From Pseudomonas putida (GTDB lineage: Bacteria > Pseudomonadota > Gammaproteobacteria > Pseudomonadales > Pseudomonadaceae), in assembly GCF_030159595.1 (NCBI RefSeq), contig NZ_BSKJ01000008.1, positions 1-64,000 of the forward strand: a stretch of DNA of 64,000 nucleotides, read 5' to 3'. The notes beneath the pieces are model-generated. The model was given only the letters and a program-made list of their open reading frames with translations. It was not told the origin of the DNA and made no database searches. Both the position numbers and the translations under genes were made by a program. Of this stretch, positions 55,664 through 64,000 are shown piece by piece. Numbering within the stretch: the first letter of the stretch is position 1; each line of letters begins with the position of its first letter.

Positions 55664-57559
55664 ATGTCTGTTTCCGTTCGCGACGCCTTGCGCATGGCTG
55701 CGCTGTATGTGGTGCTCTCGATCCTCTGGCTGGTGCTGGCCGAGGTGGTGCTGCACGGCATGACTGACGACCCCCTTGCATTGACCGTGGGGCGGCAGAT
55801 CAATGTGGTGCTGTGGGTGCTGTTCAGTGCTTTGCTGATTTATGTGTCGCGCGTGCGCCTGCTCAACTTCATCGGCCATGGCGCCCGCTTGCGTTGCGAA
55901 GACCGTGAACGGCTGCGCATGGCGGCTGCGGTGTTCGACAGCACACTCGAAGGGGTGCTGGTCACCGATCGCCAGGGCCTGATCGTGCACGTCAACCGTG
56001 CGTTCATGCGCATCACCGGCTACCAGCAGGACGAGGTCATCGGCCAGCGCCCGAACAAGTTCAAATCCGGCCGCCATGGCCTGGCCTTCTACGAGCAGAT
56101 CTTCGCCACTCTTGCCGAGAAGGGTGAGTGGAGCGGCGAAATCTGGAACCGGCGCAAGAGCGGCGAGATCTACCCGCAATGGCAGACCATTTGCGCCATC
56201 CGCGACGACGAAGGTGAGCTGAGCCATTATGTGGCGGTGTTCAGTGACATCAGCGCGATCAAGCATTCGGAGCGGGAACTGGCCTACCTGGCTCACCACG
56301 ACCCGCTCACCGGTCTGCCCAACCGCCTGCTCTTCACCGACCGGGTCGAGCAAGCCTTGGCAGCTGCCCAGGCCAATAAGCGTGGTTGTGCCTTGTTGCT
56401 GCTGGACCTGGACCATTTCCAGAGCATCAACGATGGCCTGGGCCACACCATCGGCGACCAGTTGCTGAAACTGGTGGGCGAACGCCTGGGCGAGGTACTT
56501 GGCGCAGGCGTGACCCTGGCACGCCTGGGCGGCGACGAATTTGGCGTGCTGGCGGAGAGCTGCCAGCAGGTTGGCCAAGCGGGCAAGCTGGCGCAGTGCA
56601 TCATCGAGCGTATGCGTGAGCCGTTCCAGTTCGATGGCCATCGCCTGTTCATCAGTGTCAGCGCGGGCATCAGCCTGTTCCCCAGCGATGCCTTGAGTGC
56701 CGAGCAACTGCTGCGCAATGCCGATTCGGCGCTGTTCAAAGCCAAGAGCAACGGGCGGGCCTGTTATGCACTGTACACCGAAGAGCTGACCGCCCACGCC
56801 CAGCACCGGGTAGAGACCGCCGGTGAGTTACGACGGGCCCTGGAGCAGGATGAGCTGCGGGTGTACTTCCAGCCGGTACATGACTTGGCTTCAGGCCGGC
56901 AGGTCGGGGTCGAAACGTTGGTGCGCTGGCAGCACCCCCAGCGCGGCCTGGTGCCGCCGGGCGAGTTCATCCCGATTGCCGAGCGCACCGGGCTGATTGC
57001 CGAGATCGATACCTGGGTGCTGCGTCAGGCCTGCCGGCAAATGGTGCAATGGCAGGCGGAAGGCCGGCAGCTGGAGTTCGTGGCGGTAAACATCTCCAGC
57101 CGCCTGTTTGGCCAGCACGAGTTGTACCGGCAGGTGGCCGAGGTGCTGCACGAGACGGGCCTGGCCCCGGCGCTGTTGGAGCTCGAAGTGACCGAAAGCG
57201 CGGTGATGGAAGACCCTGAAGTGGCACTGGAGCAGCTGCACCGTTTGCGTGAGCTGGGGGTGACCTTGGCCATCGATGACTTTGGCACCGGGTATTCGTC
57301 GCTGTTGCGGCTCAAGCGTTTGCCGGTGCAGAAGCTGAAAATCGACCAAGGTTTCGTGGCTGGCTTGCCGCATGATGAAGACGACATCGCGATCGTGCGG
57401 GTGATCATCGCCCTGGCCCACAGCATGGGTATGCAGGTGCATGCCGAGGGTATCGAGCAGGCCGAGCAGGCCAGCTTCTTGCTGCAAGAGCAGTGTCAGC
57501 TGGGGCAGGGCTATTGGTTCGGGCGGCCGGTGCCGGCTGGGGATCTTCGCTGGGATTGA
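55664..57559 (+). CDS. Membrane PAS-GGDEF-EAL protein
   Basis: 631 residues: two membrane helices (about 10-32 and 45-64), PAS domain (85-205), GGDEF domain with an intact GGDEF at 289-293, and an EAL domain (about 385-625). The signature of the latter is E417-T-L rather than EAL; its other catalytic motifs look intact (NIS, AIDDFGTGYSS, LKIDQGFV, AEGIE). It may both make and break cyclic di-GMP. Start chosen as the only ATG ahead of the first helix; no clear ribosome-binding site. Confidence 0.88.
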   Translation: MSVSVRDALRMAALYVVLSILWLVLAEVVLHGMTDDPLALTVGRQINVVLWVLFSALLIYVSRVRLLNFIGHGARLRCEDRERLRMAAAVFDSTLEGVLVTDRQGLIVHVNRAFMRITGYQQDEVIGQRPNKFKSGRHGLAFYEQIFATLAEKGEWSGEIWNRRKSGEIYPQWQTICAIRDDEGELSHYVAVFSDISAIKHSERELAYLAHHDPLTGLPNRLLFTDRVEQALAAAQANKRGCALLLLDLDHFQSINDGLGHTIGDQLLKLVGERLGEVLGAGVTLARLGGDEFGVLAESCQQVGQAGKLAQCIIERMREPFQFDGHRLFISVSAGISLFPSDALSAEQLLRNADSALFKAKSNGRACYALYTEELTAHAQHRVETAGELRRALEQDELRVYFQPVHDLASGRQVGVETLVRWQHPQRGLVPPGEFIPIAERTGLIAEIDTWVLRQACRQMVQWQAEGRQLEFVAVNISSRLFGQHELYRQVAEVLHETGLAPALLELEVTESAVMEDPEVALEQLHRLRELGVTLAIDDFGTGYSSLLRLKRLPVQKLKIDQGFVAGLPHDEDDIAIVRVIIALAHSMGMQVHAEGIEQAEQASFLLQEQCQLGQGYWFGRPVPAGDLRWD

Positions 57560-57566
57560 GGTGCCC

Positions 57567-58817
57567 TCAACGCATTCTTTGAGTCATATCGCGAATCACG
57601 CCATGCACGATACGCCGGACAAGCCTGCATTCGCCGGCATTCCAGCTGTCTGCATGTTTGTCCAGCAGCGCTCGAGCTGCATTTTCAACGCCCGGAACCA
57701 ACGTACCGATGATCTTCTGAGCAAGGAGTGGCCGAACGCCAATGGCCTCTCCAAGGCTGATGACGCTGGCCTTGGTGACTTCGGCATGGGTTCGGATGCC
57801 CTCAGGTTTCCAGACCAGCTCTGCGTCTAGCCACGGCGCAGCTGAATCCCCATAGACGGCAGTGCATAGCAGGTCGTAGTGCGGTGCCAACTGGTAAGCG
57901 TTCGGGCGCACAAAGAATGACAGGTTCTTCAAATGTGCATCGTTGTTGCCTACCAGAATGTTGAAAACCAGCCATTTGAATAACTGTATCCGTGTCTGGG
58001 CTACATTCCGGACAAGGCCTAGAACCTTCTGCAATGTTGCGGTAGTCGCTTGCTGATACTTGAAGCTTTTGTCCAGTGTGAGCAGTTGGCAGGCATCCAG
58101 AACATGTATTCGCTCAAGCTGGTCATGAACCCGTCGCCGGTCGAAGCGCTCGATCAGGTAGGTCGCCTCAGGTACACGTCGAATGGTCACATCTGGAACA
58201 TCGAGACCTACCGCACCCGCAATGTTCATCACAAACCACTCGTTTACCGAGGTCGCGTCGTACAGGTCGCGGTGGGGGTGGTCCGGTTTGAGGATATGGG
58301 TGGACGGTGTACTGCCTATGGGCTCGAAGAGCGAGTCCTCCATCATGACGATGGGAAGCTTGTGTTGCGCCCCGGCCAGCGACATACGCTTTGGTGCCCC
58401 GGTTGTCAGGGCAACACGAGGGAGGTGACGGATACGCTCACTCAGTTGCGCATGCGAGAGCGGCTGTAAACCGCTCGCTTGTGGCAGTCGCCCATCGGGT
58501 AGCAAGGTGATTGCACCTGCTGACTCGGAGCCGTAGTAACTCAATAAGCCAAAAGCGTCCGCGAACTCGACTTTCGCATCGTTTGCCAGTAAAGCGCGTG
58601 CTTGCTCTTCCGGGAGCAGGTTGTCGAAGAACCACTGCACGGGACGCGATGATGAGGTATCCGTGAGGGTACCTTTATGTCTAGGCAGTGCAGGGGAAAG
58701 ATCGTAGCTTTCAGGGCTAGCCTCCCATTCGCTGGTATAGCCGAGGCTCCAGACGCCGGCATTGTCGCTGAGCGTTGCCACATGCTGGCTGTTGATGATG
58801 ACGTCGAGGCTTCTCAT
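57567..58817 (-). CDS. hipA: HipA-like serine/threonine kinase toxin
   Basis: 416 residues. HipA_N (1-105) and HipA_C. Motifs: SLAGAQHK at 146-153, the glycine-rich/autophosphorylation loop around GSTPSTHILKP (169-178), catalytic NNDAHLKN (D293) and metal-binding D315 (PHYDLL). HipA kinases phosphorylate a tRNA synthetase and cause dormancy. ATG overlaps the hipB stop (ATGA). Flanked by chromosomal core genes with a locally AT-richer upstream part, suggesting acquisition. Confidence 0.9.
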   Translation of the reverse strand: MRSLDVIINSQHVATLSDNAGVWSLGYTSEWEASPESYDLSPALPRHKGTLTDTSSSRPVQWFFDNLLPEEQARALLANDAKVEFADAFGLLSYYGSESAGAITLLPDGRLPQASGLQPLSHAQLSERIRHLPRVALTTGAPKRMSLAGAQHKLPIVMMEDSLFEPIGSTPSTHILKPDHPHRDLYDATSVNEWFVMNIAGAVGLDVPDVTIRRVPEATYLIERFDRRRVHDQLERIHVLDACQLLTLDKSFKYQQATTATLQKVLGLVRNVAQTRIQLFKWLVFNILVGNNDAHLKNLSFFVRPNAYQLAPHYDLLCTAVYGDSAAPWLDAELVWKPEGIRTHAEVTKASVISLGEAIGVRPLLAQKIIGTLVPGVENAARALLDKHADSWNAGECRLVRRIVHGVIRDMTQRMR

Positions 58818-59041
58818 TGGTCAGGGACATCTACATAGAGGCGTATGCCCAGTTCCTGCATTACCTGCAGCACGCTTGCGAGAGAAACACTGCCTTTGCC
58901 TTGTTCGATATCTCTGAGCAAAACATGGCTTTTACCGACGATGAGCGCCAGATCTGTTTGAGTGATTTCCTGTCTCTTACGGACCTGACGGACTGTGTTA
59001 CCCACGTCAGCAGGGGTTTTAACTTGCGTGAGGGTGCCCAT
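58814..59041 (-). CDS. hipB: HipB-like antitoxin, XRE-family HTH
   Basis: 75 residues from ATG 59041 (MGTLTQVKTPADVGNTVRQV) or 94 from ATG 59098; the shorter one matches where related antitoxins start, and neither has a strong ribosome-binding site. XRE HTH: VRQVRKRQEITQTDLALIVGKSHVLLRDIEQGK (33 residues, shown in part by its key pairs). Precedes and overlaps hipA; should neutralise it and repress the pair. Confidence 0.82.
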   Translation of the reverse strand: MGTLTQVKTPADVGNTVRQVRKRQEITQTDLALIVGKSHVLLRDIEQGKGSVSLASVLQVMQELGIRLYVDVPDQ

Positions 59042-59055
59042 GGATGCTCTGCCAC

Positions 59056-59230
59056 ATTCGAAACGATACCTTCGATTATGGTGCTGGATAACGAGCATTC
59101 AAGGAAAAATAAAATATTTCTTAGTTTTTATGGCCGAGCATATTATTTCAGTGAAAAACGAAATGATGGTTTCGTTATGGTCCACAATGGCGAATGCAAG
59201 CTAGAAAGCTAAAGTAAGTTTTAGAGCTTA
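59056..59230. promoter_or_regulatory. AT-rich hipBA promoter region
   Basis: From about 59095 to 59215 the sequence is clearly AT-richer than its surroundings (aaggaaaaataaaatatttc). An imperfect inverted repeat (attcgaa ... ttcgatt, 59056-59077) could be a HipB operator if the shorter hipB start is right. Confidence 0.35.
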
Positions 59231-59261
59231 CAGGCTGGGGCCACGGTGTGGCCCGTATGAT

Positions 59262-59906
59262 TCAACGCTTGTTCAAGCCCTTCGCCAAGCGGTCCCCGCC
59301 CAGCTGGATCAACGCCACCAACGCCACCAACATGGCGATCACGGTCAGCATGATCTGGCTGTCGAAACGCTGGTAGCCGTACCGGTAGGCGATATCTCCC
59401 AACCCGCCTGCACCAATCGCTCCGGCCATGGCCGAGGAGTTGATCAGGGTCACCAGGGTAATGGTGAAGCCGCCGACGATGCCCGGCAGCGCCTCGGGCA
59501 ACAGCACATGCCAGACGATGTGCCAACGCCGGCAGCCCATGGCTTGTGCGGCTTCAACCAATCCATGGTCGACTTCGCGCAGGCTGACCTCGGCAATCCG
59601 CGCAAAGAACGGTGTGGCGGCAATGGTCAGCGGTACCACTGCCGCCCACACGCCGTAGGTGGTGCCTACCACCAGGCGGGTGAAGGGGATCAGCGCGACC
59701 ATCAGGATCAGGAACGGGATCGAGCGGAACAGGTTGACGAAGGCGCCCAGCACCCTGTTCAGCAGCGGCGCCTCGAAGATCCCGCCCTTGTCGCTGGTGA
59801 CCAACAGCACCGCCATCGGCACCCCTACCAGCAGGGCGATCAGCGACGACACGCCGACCATCAGCAGGGTATCGAGCAAGCCTTCCAGCAGGCGATCAAA
59901 CCACAT
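59262..59906 (-). CDS. metI: Methionine-type ABC importer permease MetI
   Basis: 214 residues, ATG 59906 with GGAGG nine bases upstream. Five or more membrane helices, EAA loop EAAQAMGCRRWHIVWHVLLPEALPG (key residues EAA...G) and the MetI ending INSSAMAGAIGAGGLGDIAYRYGYQRF. Overlaps metN by 11 bases. Last gene of the leftward operon. Confidence 0.92.
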   Translation of the reverse strand: MWFDRLLEGLLDTLLMVGVSSLIALLVGVPMAVLLVTSDKGGIFEAPLLNRVLGAFVNLFRSIPFLILMVALIPFTRLVVGTTYGVWAAVVPLTIAATPFFARIAEVSLREVDHGLVEAAQAMGCRRWHIVWHVLLPEALPGIVGGFTITLVTLINSSAMAGAIGAGGLGDIAYRYGYQRFDSQIMLTVIAMLVALVALIQLGGDRLAKGLNKR

Positions 59907-61005
59907 GGCCCAGTACCTCCACGTCCTCGGCCCAGCGACGGGCACGTTCCAGCAGTTGATGGGTGTCGTGTGGCGAGTGTTGCACCGACAGGATCAGTTG
60001 CCCCAAGGCATGTTCGCCAATGGTTTCCACACCGCCTTGCAGCAGGCGCACGCGCCCACCCAGGTCGTTGAACAGGGCAGACAGCTCGGGCTCGCCCAAC
60101 ACCGTCAGTTTCAACACCACAGCGCTTTCGCGGCTCACCGGGCTAGCCCGCAAGCTGGCTTGCAGTGCGGTAGGCAACCTGGCCTGCAACGGCGCAAGGA
60201 GGGTGCGGGTGACCTCGTGGCGGGGAGCGCCGAACACCCGCCAGACTTCGCCCTGCTCGACCACTTCGCCGCGCTCCAGCACGACCACCCGCTGGCAGAT
60301 ATCACGGATCACCGCCATTTCGTGGGTGATCAGCACGATAGTCAGGCGCAGGCGCTGGTTGATGTCGCGCAGCAGCTCAAGGATCGAGGCAGTGGTTTCC
60401 GGGTCCAGCGCCGAGGTGGCCTCGTCGCACAGCAGGATCTCGGGGTCGTGCACCAGCGCCCGGGCAATGCCCACGCGTTGCTTTTGCCCGCCGGACAGCT
60501 GCGCCGGGTATACATGGTGCTTTTCCTGCAGGCCAACCAGCTCCAGCAGTTCACGCACCTTGCGCTGGCGCTCGGCCTTGGCCACGCCGGCCACTTTCAA
60601 CGGCAGCTCGACGTTCTGCCACACGGTCTTGGCCGACATCAGGTTGAAGTGCTGGAAGATCATGCCGATGCGCCGGCGCAGCGCCACCAGGTGGTCTTCG
60701 TCGAAGGGGGCGATGTCCACCTGATCGATCAGTACCCGGCCCTGGCTGGGTTGCTCCAGGCGGTTGATGGTGCGCAGCAGCGATGACTTGCCTGCGCCGC
60801 TGCGGCCGATGATGCCGAAGATCTCGCCATGGCGGATGTTCAGGTCGATGCCTTGCAAGGCCGGTTGTGCCTGGCCAGGGTAGGTCTTGCCCAGGCCGAT
60901 GAAGCGCACATGGGCTTCATTGACCTCCGGGCGCAGGGCCTGTTCCTTGACCGTTGGCGGCAATGGTTGGGGGGTAGGCGCCCTGAGCGCGCTGGCCTGG
61001 CTCAT
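59896..61005 (-). CDS. metN: Methionine-type ABC importer ATP-binding protein MetN
   Basis: 369 residues from ATG 61005. Walker A GRSGAGKSS at 67-75, signature LSGGQKQR, Walker B ILLCDEATSALDPE (all MetN-like), and a C-terminal NIL regulatory domain (about 290-365). An N-terminal extension of about 30 residues before the ABC core is unusual for E. coli MetN but common in paralogues. Starts one base after the metQ stop. Confidence 0.92.
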   Translation of the reverse strand: MSQASALRAPTPQPLPPTVKEQALRPEVNEAHVRFIGLGKTYPGQAQPALQGIDLNIRHGEIFGIIGRSGAGKSSLLRTINRLEQPSQGRVLIDQVDIAPFDEDHLVALRRRIGMIFQHFNLMSAKTVWQNVELPLKVAGVAKAERQRKVRELLELVGLQEKHHVYPAQLSGGQKQRVGIARALVHDPEILLCDEATSALDPETTASILELLRDINQRLRLTIVLITHEMAVIRDICQRVVVLERGEVVEQGEVWRVFGAPRHEVTRTLLAPLQARLPTALQASLRASPVSRESAVVLKLTVLGEPELSALFNDLGGRVRLLQGGVETIGEHALGQLILSVQHSPHDTHQLLERARRWAEDVEVLGHVV

Positions 61006-61006
61006 G

Positions 61007-61807
61007 TCAGCCTTCCCAGCCGGCTTGGTAGAGCTTGCCGTGGGCTTTGTCGAGCGCTGCACGCACGGCTGGCGAGTGCTGGTAGATGTCAACGAACTTG
61101 GCCAGGCGCGGGTCGTCCTTGCTCTGTGGGCGAATGACGAACTGGATCACGTATTCCTTGTTCTCCAGGCCGTCGAACAGCAGCGCAGAGCCTGCGTCGA
61201 AGCTGTTGGCCAGGCGGATGTAGGCCGGGTAACCCTGCACCAGGTCGGCGTCATCGTAAGCGCGGACCAGCTGAACCGCCTCGACCTGAAGGATTTTCAG
61301 CTTTTTCGGGTTGGCGACGATGTCGTCCTCGGTGGCCTTGTAGCCAACGCCTGGCTTCAGCGTGATCAGGCCGGCCTTGGCCAGCAGTTGCAGGCCACGG
61401 CCGCTGTTGATCGGGTCGTTGGCGATGGCCACGCTGGCGCCTTCTGGCAGGTCGGCGAAGCTTTTGTACTTTTTCGAGTACAGGCCAACGTTGTTGATGA
61501 TGCCCGACGCGTAAGGCACGAGGTTGAAGCCGGCAGCAGCCTTGGCGTTTTCCAGGAACGGGATGTGCTGGAAGTAGTTCACGTCGATGTCGCCGCTATT
61601 GAGGCTGACGTTGGGCGCGATCCAGTCGCTGAATTCGATCAGCTTCACTTCCAGGCCTTGCTTGTGCGCTTCTTCCACCGCGGCCTCCAGCGGAATGGCA
61701 AAGGCTGAGGTGGTGCCGATCTTCAGCGGTTCGGCAGCCAGGGCACTGGCGGACAGGCCCAGTGTGAGGGCAATGGCCGCGACGGGCCGGAACAGTTTCT
61801 CAAGCAT
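61007..61807 (-). CDS. metQ: Methionine-type ABC importer binding protein MetQ (NlpA family)
   Basis: 266 residues. Sec signal peptide ending SASALA (no lipobox cysteine, so a soluble or free periplasmic form). NlpA-family core: VKLIEFSDWIAPNVSLNSGDIDVNYFQHIPFLENA, IANDPINSGRGLQLLAKAGLI (key segments only). The ATG lies inside the 3' end of the monooxygenase gene (eight-base overlap). Substrate may be methionine or an oxidised derivative. Confidence 0.9.
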   Translation of the reverse strand: MLEKLFRPVAAIALTLGLSASALAAEPLKIGTTSAFAIPLEAAVEEAHKQGLEVKLIEFSDWIAPNVSLNSGDIDVNYFQHIPFLENAKAAAGFNLVPYASGIINNVGLYSKKYKSFADLPEGASVAIANDPINSGRGLQLLAKAGLITLKPGVGYKATEDDIVANPKKLKILQVEAVQLVRAYDDADLVQGYPAYIRLANSFDAGSALLFDGLENKEYVIQFVIRPQSKDDPRLAKFVDIYQHSPAVRAALDKAHGKLYQAGWEG

Positions 61808-63191
61808 GGTGCAGGGCTCCAGTCGGGGCAGGGGTTGGGGTAAAGCGGTAAGTCGAGCCCGGGTGATCGGCGGGCAGGTGCGGGTGGTCGGCCTGGAACA
61901 GCTTCTCGCGCAGGGTGCCTTCGGCGTAGGCCGTCTTGTAGCGGCCACGCTGCTGCAGTTGCGGGATGACCAGGTCGATGAAGTCTTCAAAGCTTTCCGG
62001 GGTGACGGTGCGGGTCAGGTTGAAACCGTCCAGGCCGGTTTCATCGATCCACGCGATCAACTGCTCAGCCACCAGGTCAGGTGAGCCGACCAAGGTTACA
62101 TAGCGGCCACCGAGGGCGTGCTGTTCAAGCAGACGGCGGCGGGTCCAGGCGTTGTCCTGCAACTGGCGCGTGGCGGACTGGATGGCGTTGCCCTGGCTGA
62201 AGCCGATTGGCTCGTCCAGCTCATAGGTCGCAAAGTCGATGCCGGTGGATGCAGCGAAGTGCGCGACGCCAGCTTCAGGGCTGGCATGGCGCAAGTACTC
62301 GGCATGCTTGGCCTGGGCTTCTTGCTCGGTGGCGGCGACGATCACCGTGATACCCATGAACACCTTGACCGCCTGCGGGTCGCGGCCGGCCGCTTGTGCA
62401 GCAGCACGCACCTTGTCGACCTGAGCGCGGGTGGCGGCCTTGTCCTGGCCACTGATGAATACGCATTCGGCATGATTGCCGGCAAAGGCCAGGCCGCGTT
62501 GCGAGCTGCCGGCCTGGAACAGCACCGGGGTGCGCTGCGGCGAGGGTTCGCTCAGGTGATAGCCTTCGACGTTGTAGAACTCGCCGTGGTGGCTGACCTT
62601 GCGCACCTTGTCGGGCCGGGCGTAGACGCGCTGCTCGCGATCGGCGACCACGGCATCGTCGGCCCAGCTGCCCTCCAGCAGCTTGTACAGCACTTGCAGG
62701 TATTCGTCGGCCTGGTCGTAGCGGCGGTCATGCTCCGGTTGCTGCGTCAGGCCCATGGCCCGGGCGGCGCTGTCGAGGTAGCCGGTGACGATGTTCCAGC
62801 CCACCCGGCCATTGCTCAGGTGGTCGAGGGTGGAAAGGCGCCGGGCGAACAGGTACGGCGCCTCGTAGGTGAGGTTGGCGGTAAGGCCGAAACCAAGATT
62901 ACGGGTGACCGCGGCCATGGCCGAAACCAGCAGCAGCGGGTCGTTGACCGGCAGCTGGATCGACTCCTTGAGGGTGACGTCCAGCGACTGGCCGTAGATG
63001 TCGTAGGTGCCGACGATGTCGGCGATGAACAGCCCGTCGAACAGGCCGCGCTCCAGCAGGCGCGCCAGGTTGGTCCAGTAGTCCAGGGTTTTGTACTGGG
63101 TCGAGGTGTCCCGTGGGTGGGTCCACAGGCCGTGGTTGATGTGCCCGATGCAGTTCATGTTGAAGGCATTGAGCAGAATCTGTCTGGCCAT
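61800..63191 (-). CDS. FMN-dependent monooxygenase (NtaA/SnaA/DszA family)
   Basis: 463 residues of the luciferase-like superfamily; starts MARQILLNAFNMNCIGHINHGLW and holds VGWNIVTGYLDSAARAMG and HGEFYNVEGYHLSEPSPQRTPVLFQAGSSQRG (key parts). Related enzymes oxidise sulfones, nitrilotriacetate or sulfonates with reduced flavin from a partner. No reductase gene is in view. Lies between an SfnB-like gene and metQ, suggesting oxidation of a methionine-related or sulfone sulfur source. Confidence 0.87.
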   Translation of the reverse strand: MARQILLNAFNMNCIGHINHGLWTHPRDTSTQYKTLDYWTNLARLLERGLFDGLFIADIVGTYDIYGQSLDVTLKESIQLPVNDPLLLVSAMAAVTRNLGFGLTANLTYEAPYLFARRLSTLDHLSNGRVGWNIVTGYLDSAARAMGLTQQPEHDRRYDQADEYLQVLYKLLEGSWADDAVVADREQRVYARPDKVRKVSHHGEFYNVEGYHLSEPSPQRTPVLFQAGSSQRGLAFAGNHAECVFISGQDKAATRAQVDKVRAAAQAAGRDPQAVKVFMGITVIVAATEQEAQAKHAEYLRHASPEAGVAHFAASTGIDFATYELDEPIGFSQGNAIQSATRQLQDNAWTRRRLLEQHALGGRYVTLVGSPDLVAEQLIAWIDETGLDGFNLTRTVTPESFEDFIDLVIPQLQQRGRYKTAYAEGTLREKLFQADHPHLPADHPGSTYRFTPTPAPTGALHHA

Positions 63192-64000
63192 CAGAGGGTC
63201 CCCCGGCGTGGCGGGTTGGCATCATTGAGGTAGTAGTTGCCGATGGCGTGGTACTTCCAGCGCACCGGGTCGTGCAGGGTGTGCACGCGGGCGTTGCGCC
63301 AGTGGCGGTCGAGGTTGTGTTCGGCCAGGGTGGCCTGGCTGCCGCCCAGTTCGAACAGGGCGGTACCGGCGGCAAGGGAAATCTCGGTGCTGATGGCCCG
63401 TGCTTCGGCCACGGCGATGGAGGCGGCGGCCACATTGTCGGCGGTGCTGTCGTCGCGGGCGCGGTCGAGGTATTCACCGGCGCGTTCCAGCAGGGCCTCG
63501 GCGGCGTGCAGGCGGATTGCCAGGTGGCCGAAGCTTTTGAGGGTCAGCGGGTCGTCCGTGGCTTTGTCCAGGCCGGAGTCGACCCACGGGCGGCTGCGGG
63601 TGCGCACAAAGTGCAGGGCATCTTCGTACGCGGCACGGGCGATACCGGTGTCGATGGCGGCATGAAGGATCTGCGCCAGCGGGCCGACCGGGGTAGGGCG
63701 CTCGAAGGCGCTCTGGAACGGCACGACGTCGGCAGCGCTGACGTACACGTTGTCGAACACCACCGAGCCACTGCCGGTGGTGCGCTGGCCGAAACCGCTC
63801 CAGTCGTCGATCACCTGCAGGCCCTGGCTGTCGGCCGGGACGAAGGCCAGCTGCTGCACGCCTTGTTCATCGACGACCGAGGTAGGAATGCGCTGGGCGT
63901 AGATCGCGCCAGTGGAATAGAACTTGCGGCCGTTGATGCGGAAACCGTCACCGTCACGGCTCAGGCGGGTGGTGCGTTCGTTGGCGGTCTTGGTACCCAG
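63191..64000 (-). CDS. SfnB/DszC-like acyl-CoA-dehydrogenase-family oxidoreductase (start beyond window)
   Basis: The frame is open to the window edge; the visible 269 residues begin LGTKTANERTTRLSRDGDGFRINGRKFYSTGAIY, typical of the middle of this family, and end with a helical C-terminal domain. Flavin-dependent desulfurisation enzymes (DszC, SfnB) share this fold. TGATG overlap with the monooxygenase gene. First or upstream part of the sulfur-met operon. Confidence 0.85.
   Translation of the reverse strand: MGTKTANERTTRLSRDGDGFRINGRKFYSTGAIYAQRIPTSVVDEQGVQQLAFVPADSQGLQVIDDWSGFGQRTTGSGSVVFDNVYVSAADVVPFQSAFERPTPVGPLAQILHAAIDTGIARAAYEDALHFVRTRSRPWVDSGLDKATDDPLTLKSFGHLAIRLHAAEALLERAGEYLDRARDDSTADNVAAASIAVAEARAISTEISLAAGTALFELGGSQATLAEHNLDRHWRNARVHTLHDPVRWKYHAIGNYYLNDANPPRRGTL

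Noticed and set aside
58817..59212. 131-residue plus-strand frame across hipB and its promoter
   Set aside because: Antisense to a convincing XRE antitoxin; the C-terminal part is AT-rich non-coding sequence.

Overview
The window is a high-GC chromosomal segment of a Pseudomonas of the P. putida group. The evidence is the 3' end of a giant LapA-type adhesin, the argH/algR/hemCD/hemX/hemY/algQ/algP neighbourhood typical of pseudomonads, many copies of the P. putida-type REP palindrome (Gly-rich-arm type 'cgcggg...cccgctcccacagg'), and a sulfate-ester locus whose dioxygenase carries the iron ligands at the same residue numbers as AtsK of P. putida S-313. The taxonomic call is recognition from memory, not a database match.

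Layout. 1-3603: C-terminal part of lapA and its terminator. 3701-4060: small conserved gene. 4259-7943: a TauD-family dioxygenase and a complete ABC importer, probably for organosulfur. 8004-9563: an HTH regulator that seems to have lost its WYL domain, divergent from a Sel1-repeat protein. 9715-14747: a tightly overlapping five-gene operon (MarR regulator, FUSC pump, DUF1656, HlyD-type periplasmic protein, outer-membrane factor). 14870-18256: cytochrome c/FTR1 fusion, two small conserved genes, a glutathione S-transferase. 18381-28814: argH, algR, hemC-hemD-hemX-hemY, dsbB, algQ, a secreted FKBP isomerase, algP and a TIGR02444 gene. 28865-38182: ABC-F ATPase, small MscS-like channel, LysE exporter, slipin/NfeD pair, YbaK-like deacylase, DUF2789, an unrecognised membrane protein, a CBS protein and an exported M20 peptidase. 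38344-38420: tRNA-Arg(CCG).

38521-48532 is the main accessory region: atsC-atsB, divergent atsR-atsK, a LysR regulator (sftR-like), and sftP-like TonB receptor plus arylsulfotransferase astA. Together they form a route for sulfate esters: outer-membrane uptake (SftP), inner-membrane import (AtsRBC), oxidative cleavage of alkyl sulfates to sulfate and aldehyde (AtsK), and transfer of sulfate from aryl sulfates to phenols (AstA). 48872-51773 is gabD-gabT (GABA shunt). 51912-57559 holds three signalling genes (HDOD with a degenerate receiver, PAS-GGDEF, PAS-GGDEF-EAL) and a fatty-acid desaturase. 57567-59041 is a hipBA toxin-antitoxin pair in a locally AT-richer patch. 59262-64000 is an operon read leftward: SfnB/DszC-like oxidoreductase (cut by the window edge), FMN monooxygenase, and the MetQ-MetN-MetI importer.

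A recurring theme is sulfur scavenging: three separate loci (4259-7943, 38521-48532, 59262-64000) pair an oxygenase with an ABC importer, a pattern expected of a soil or rhizosphere bacterium living on organically bound sulfur. No prophage, insertion sequence, CRISPR array or rRNA was seen.
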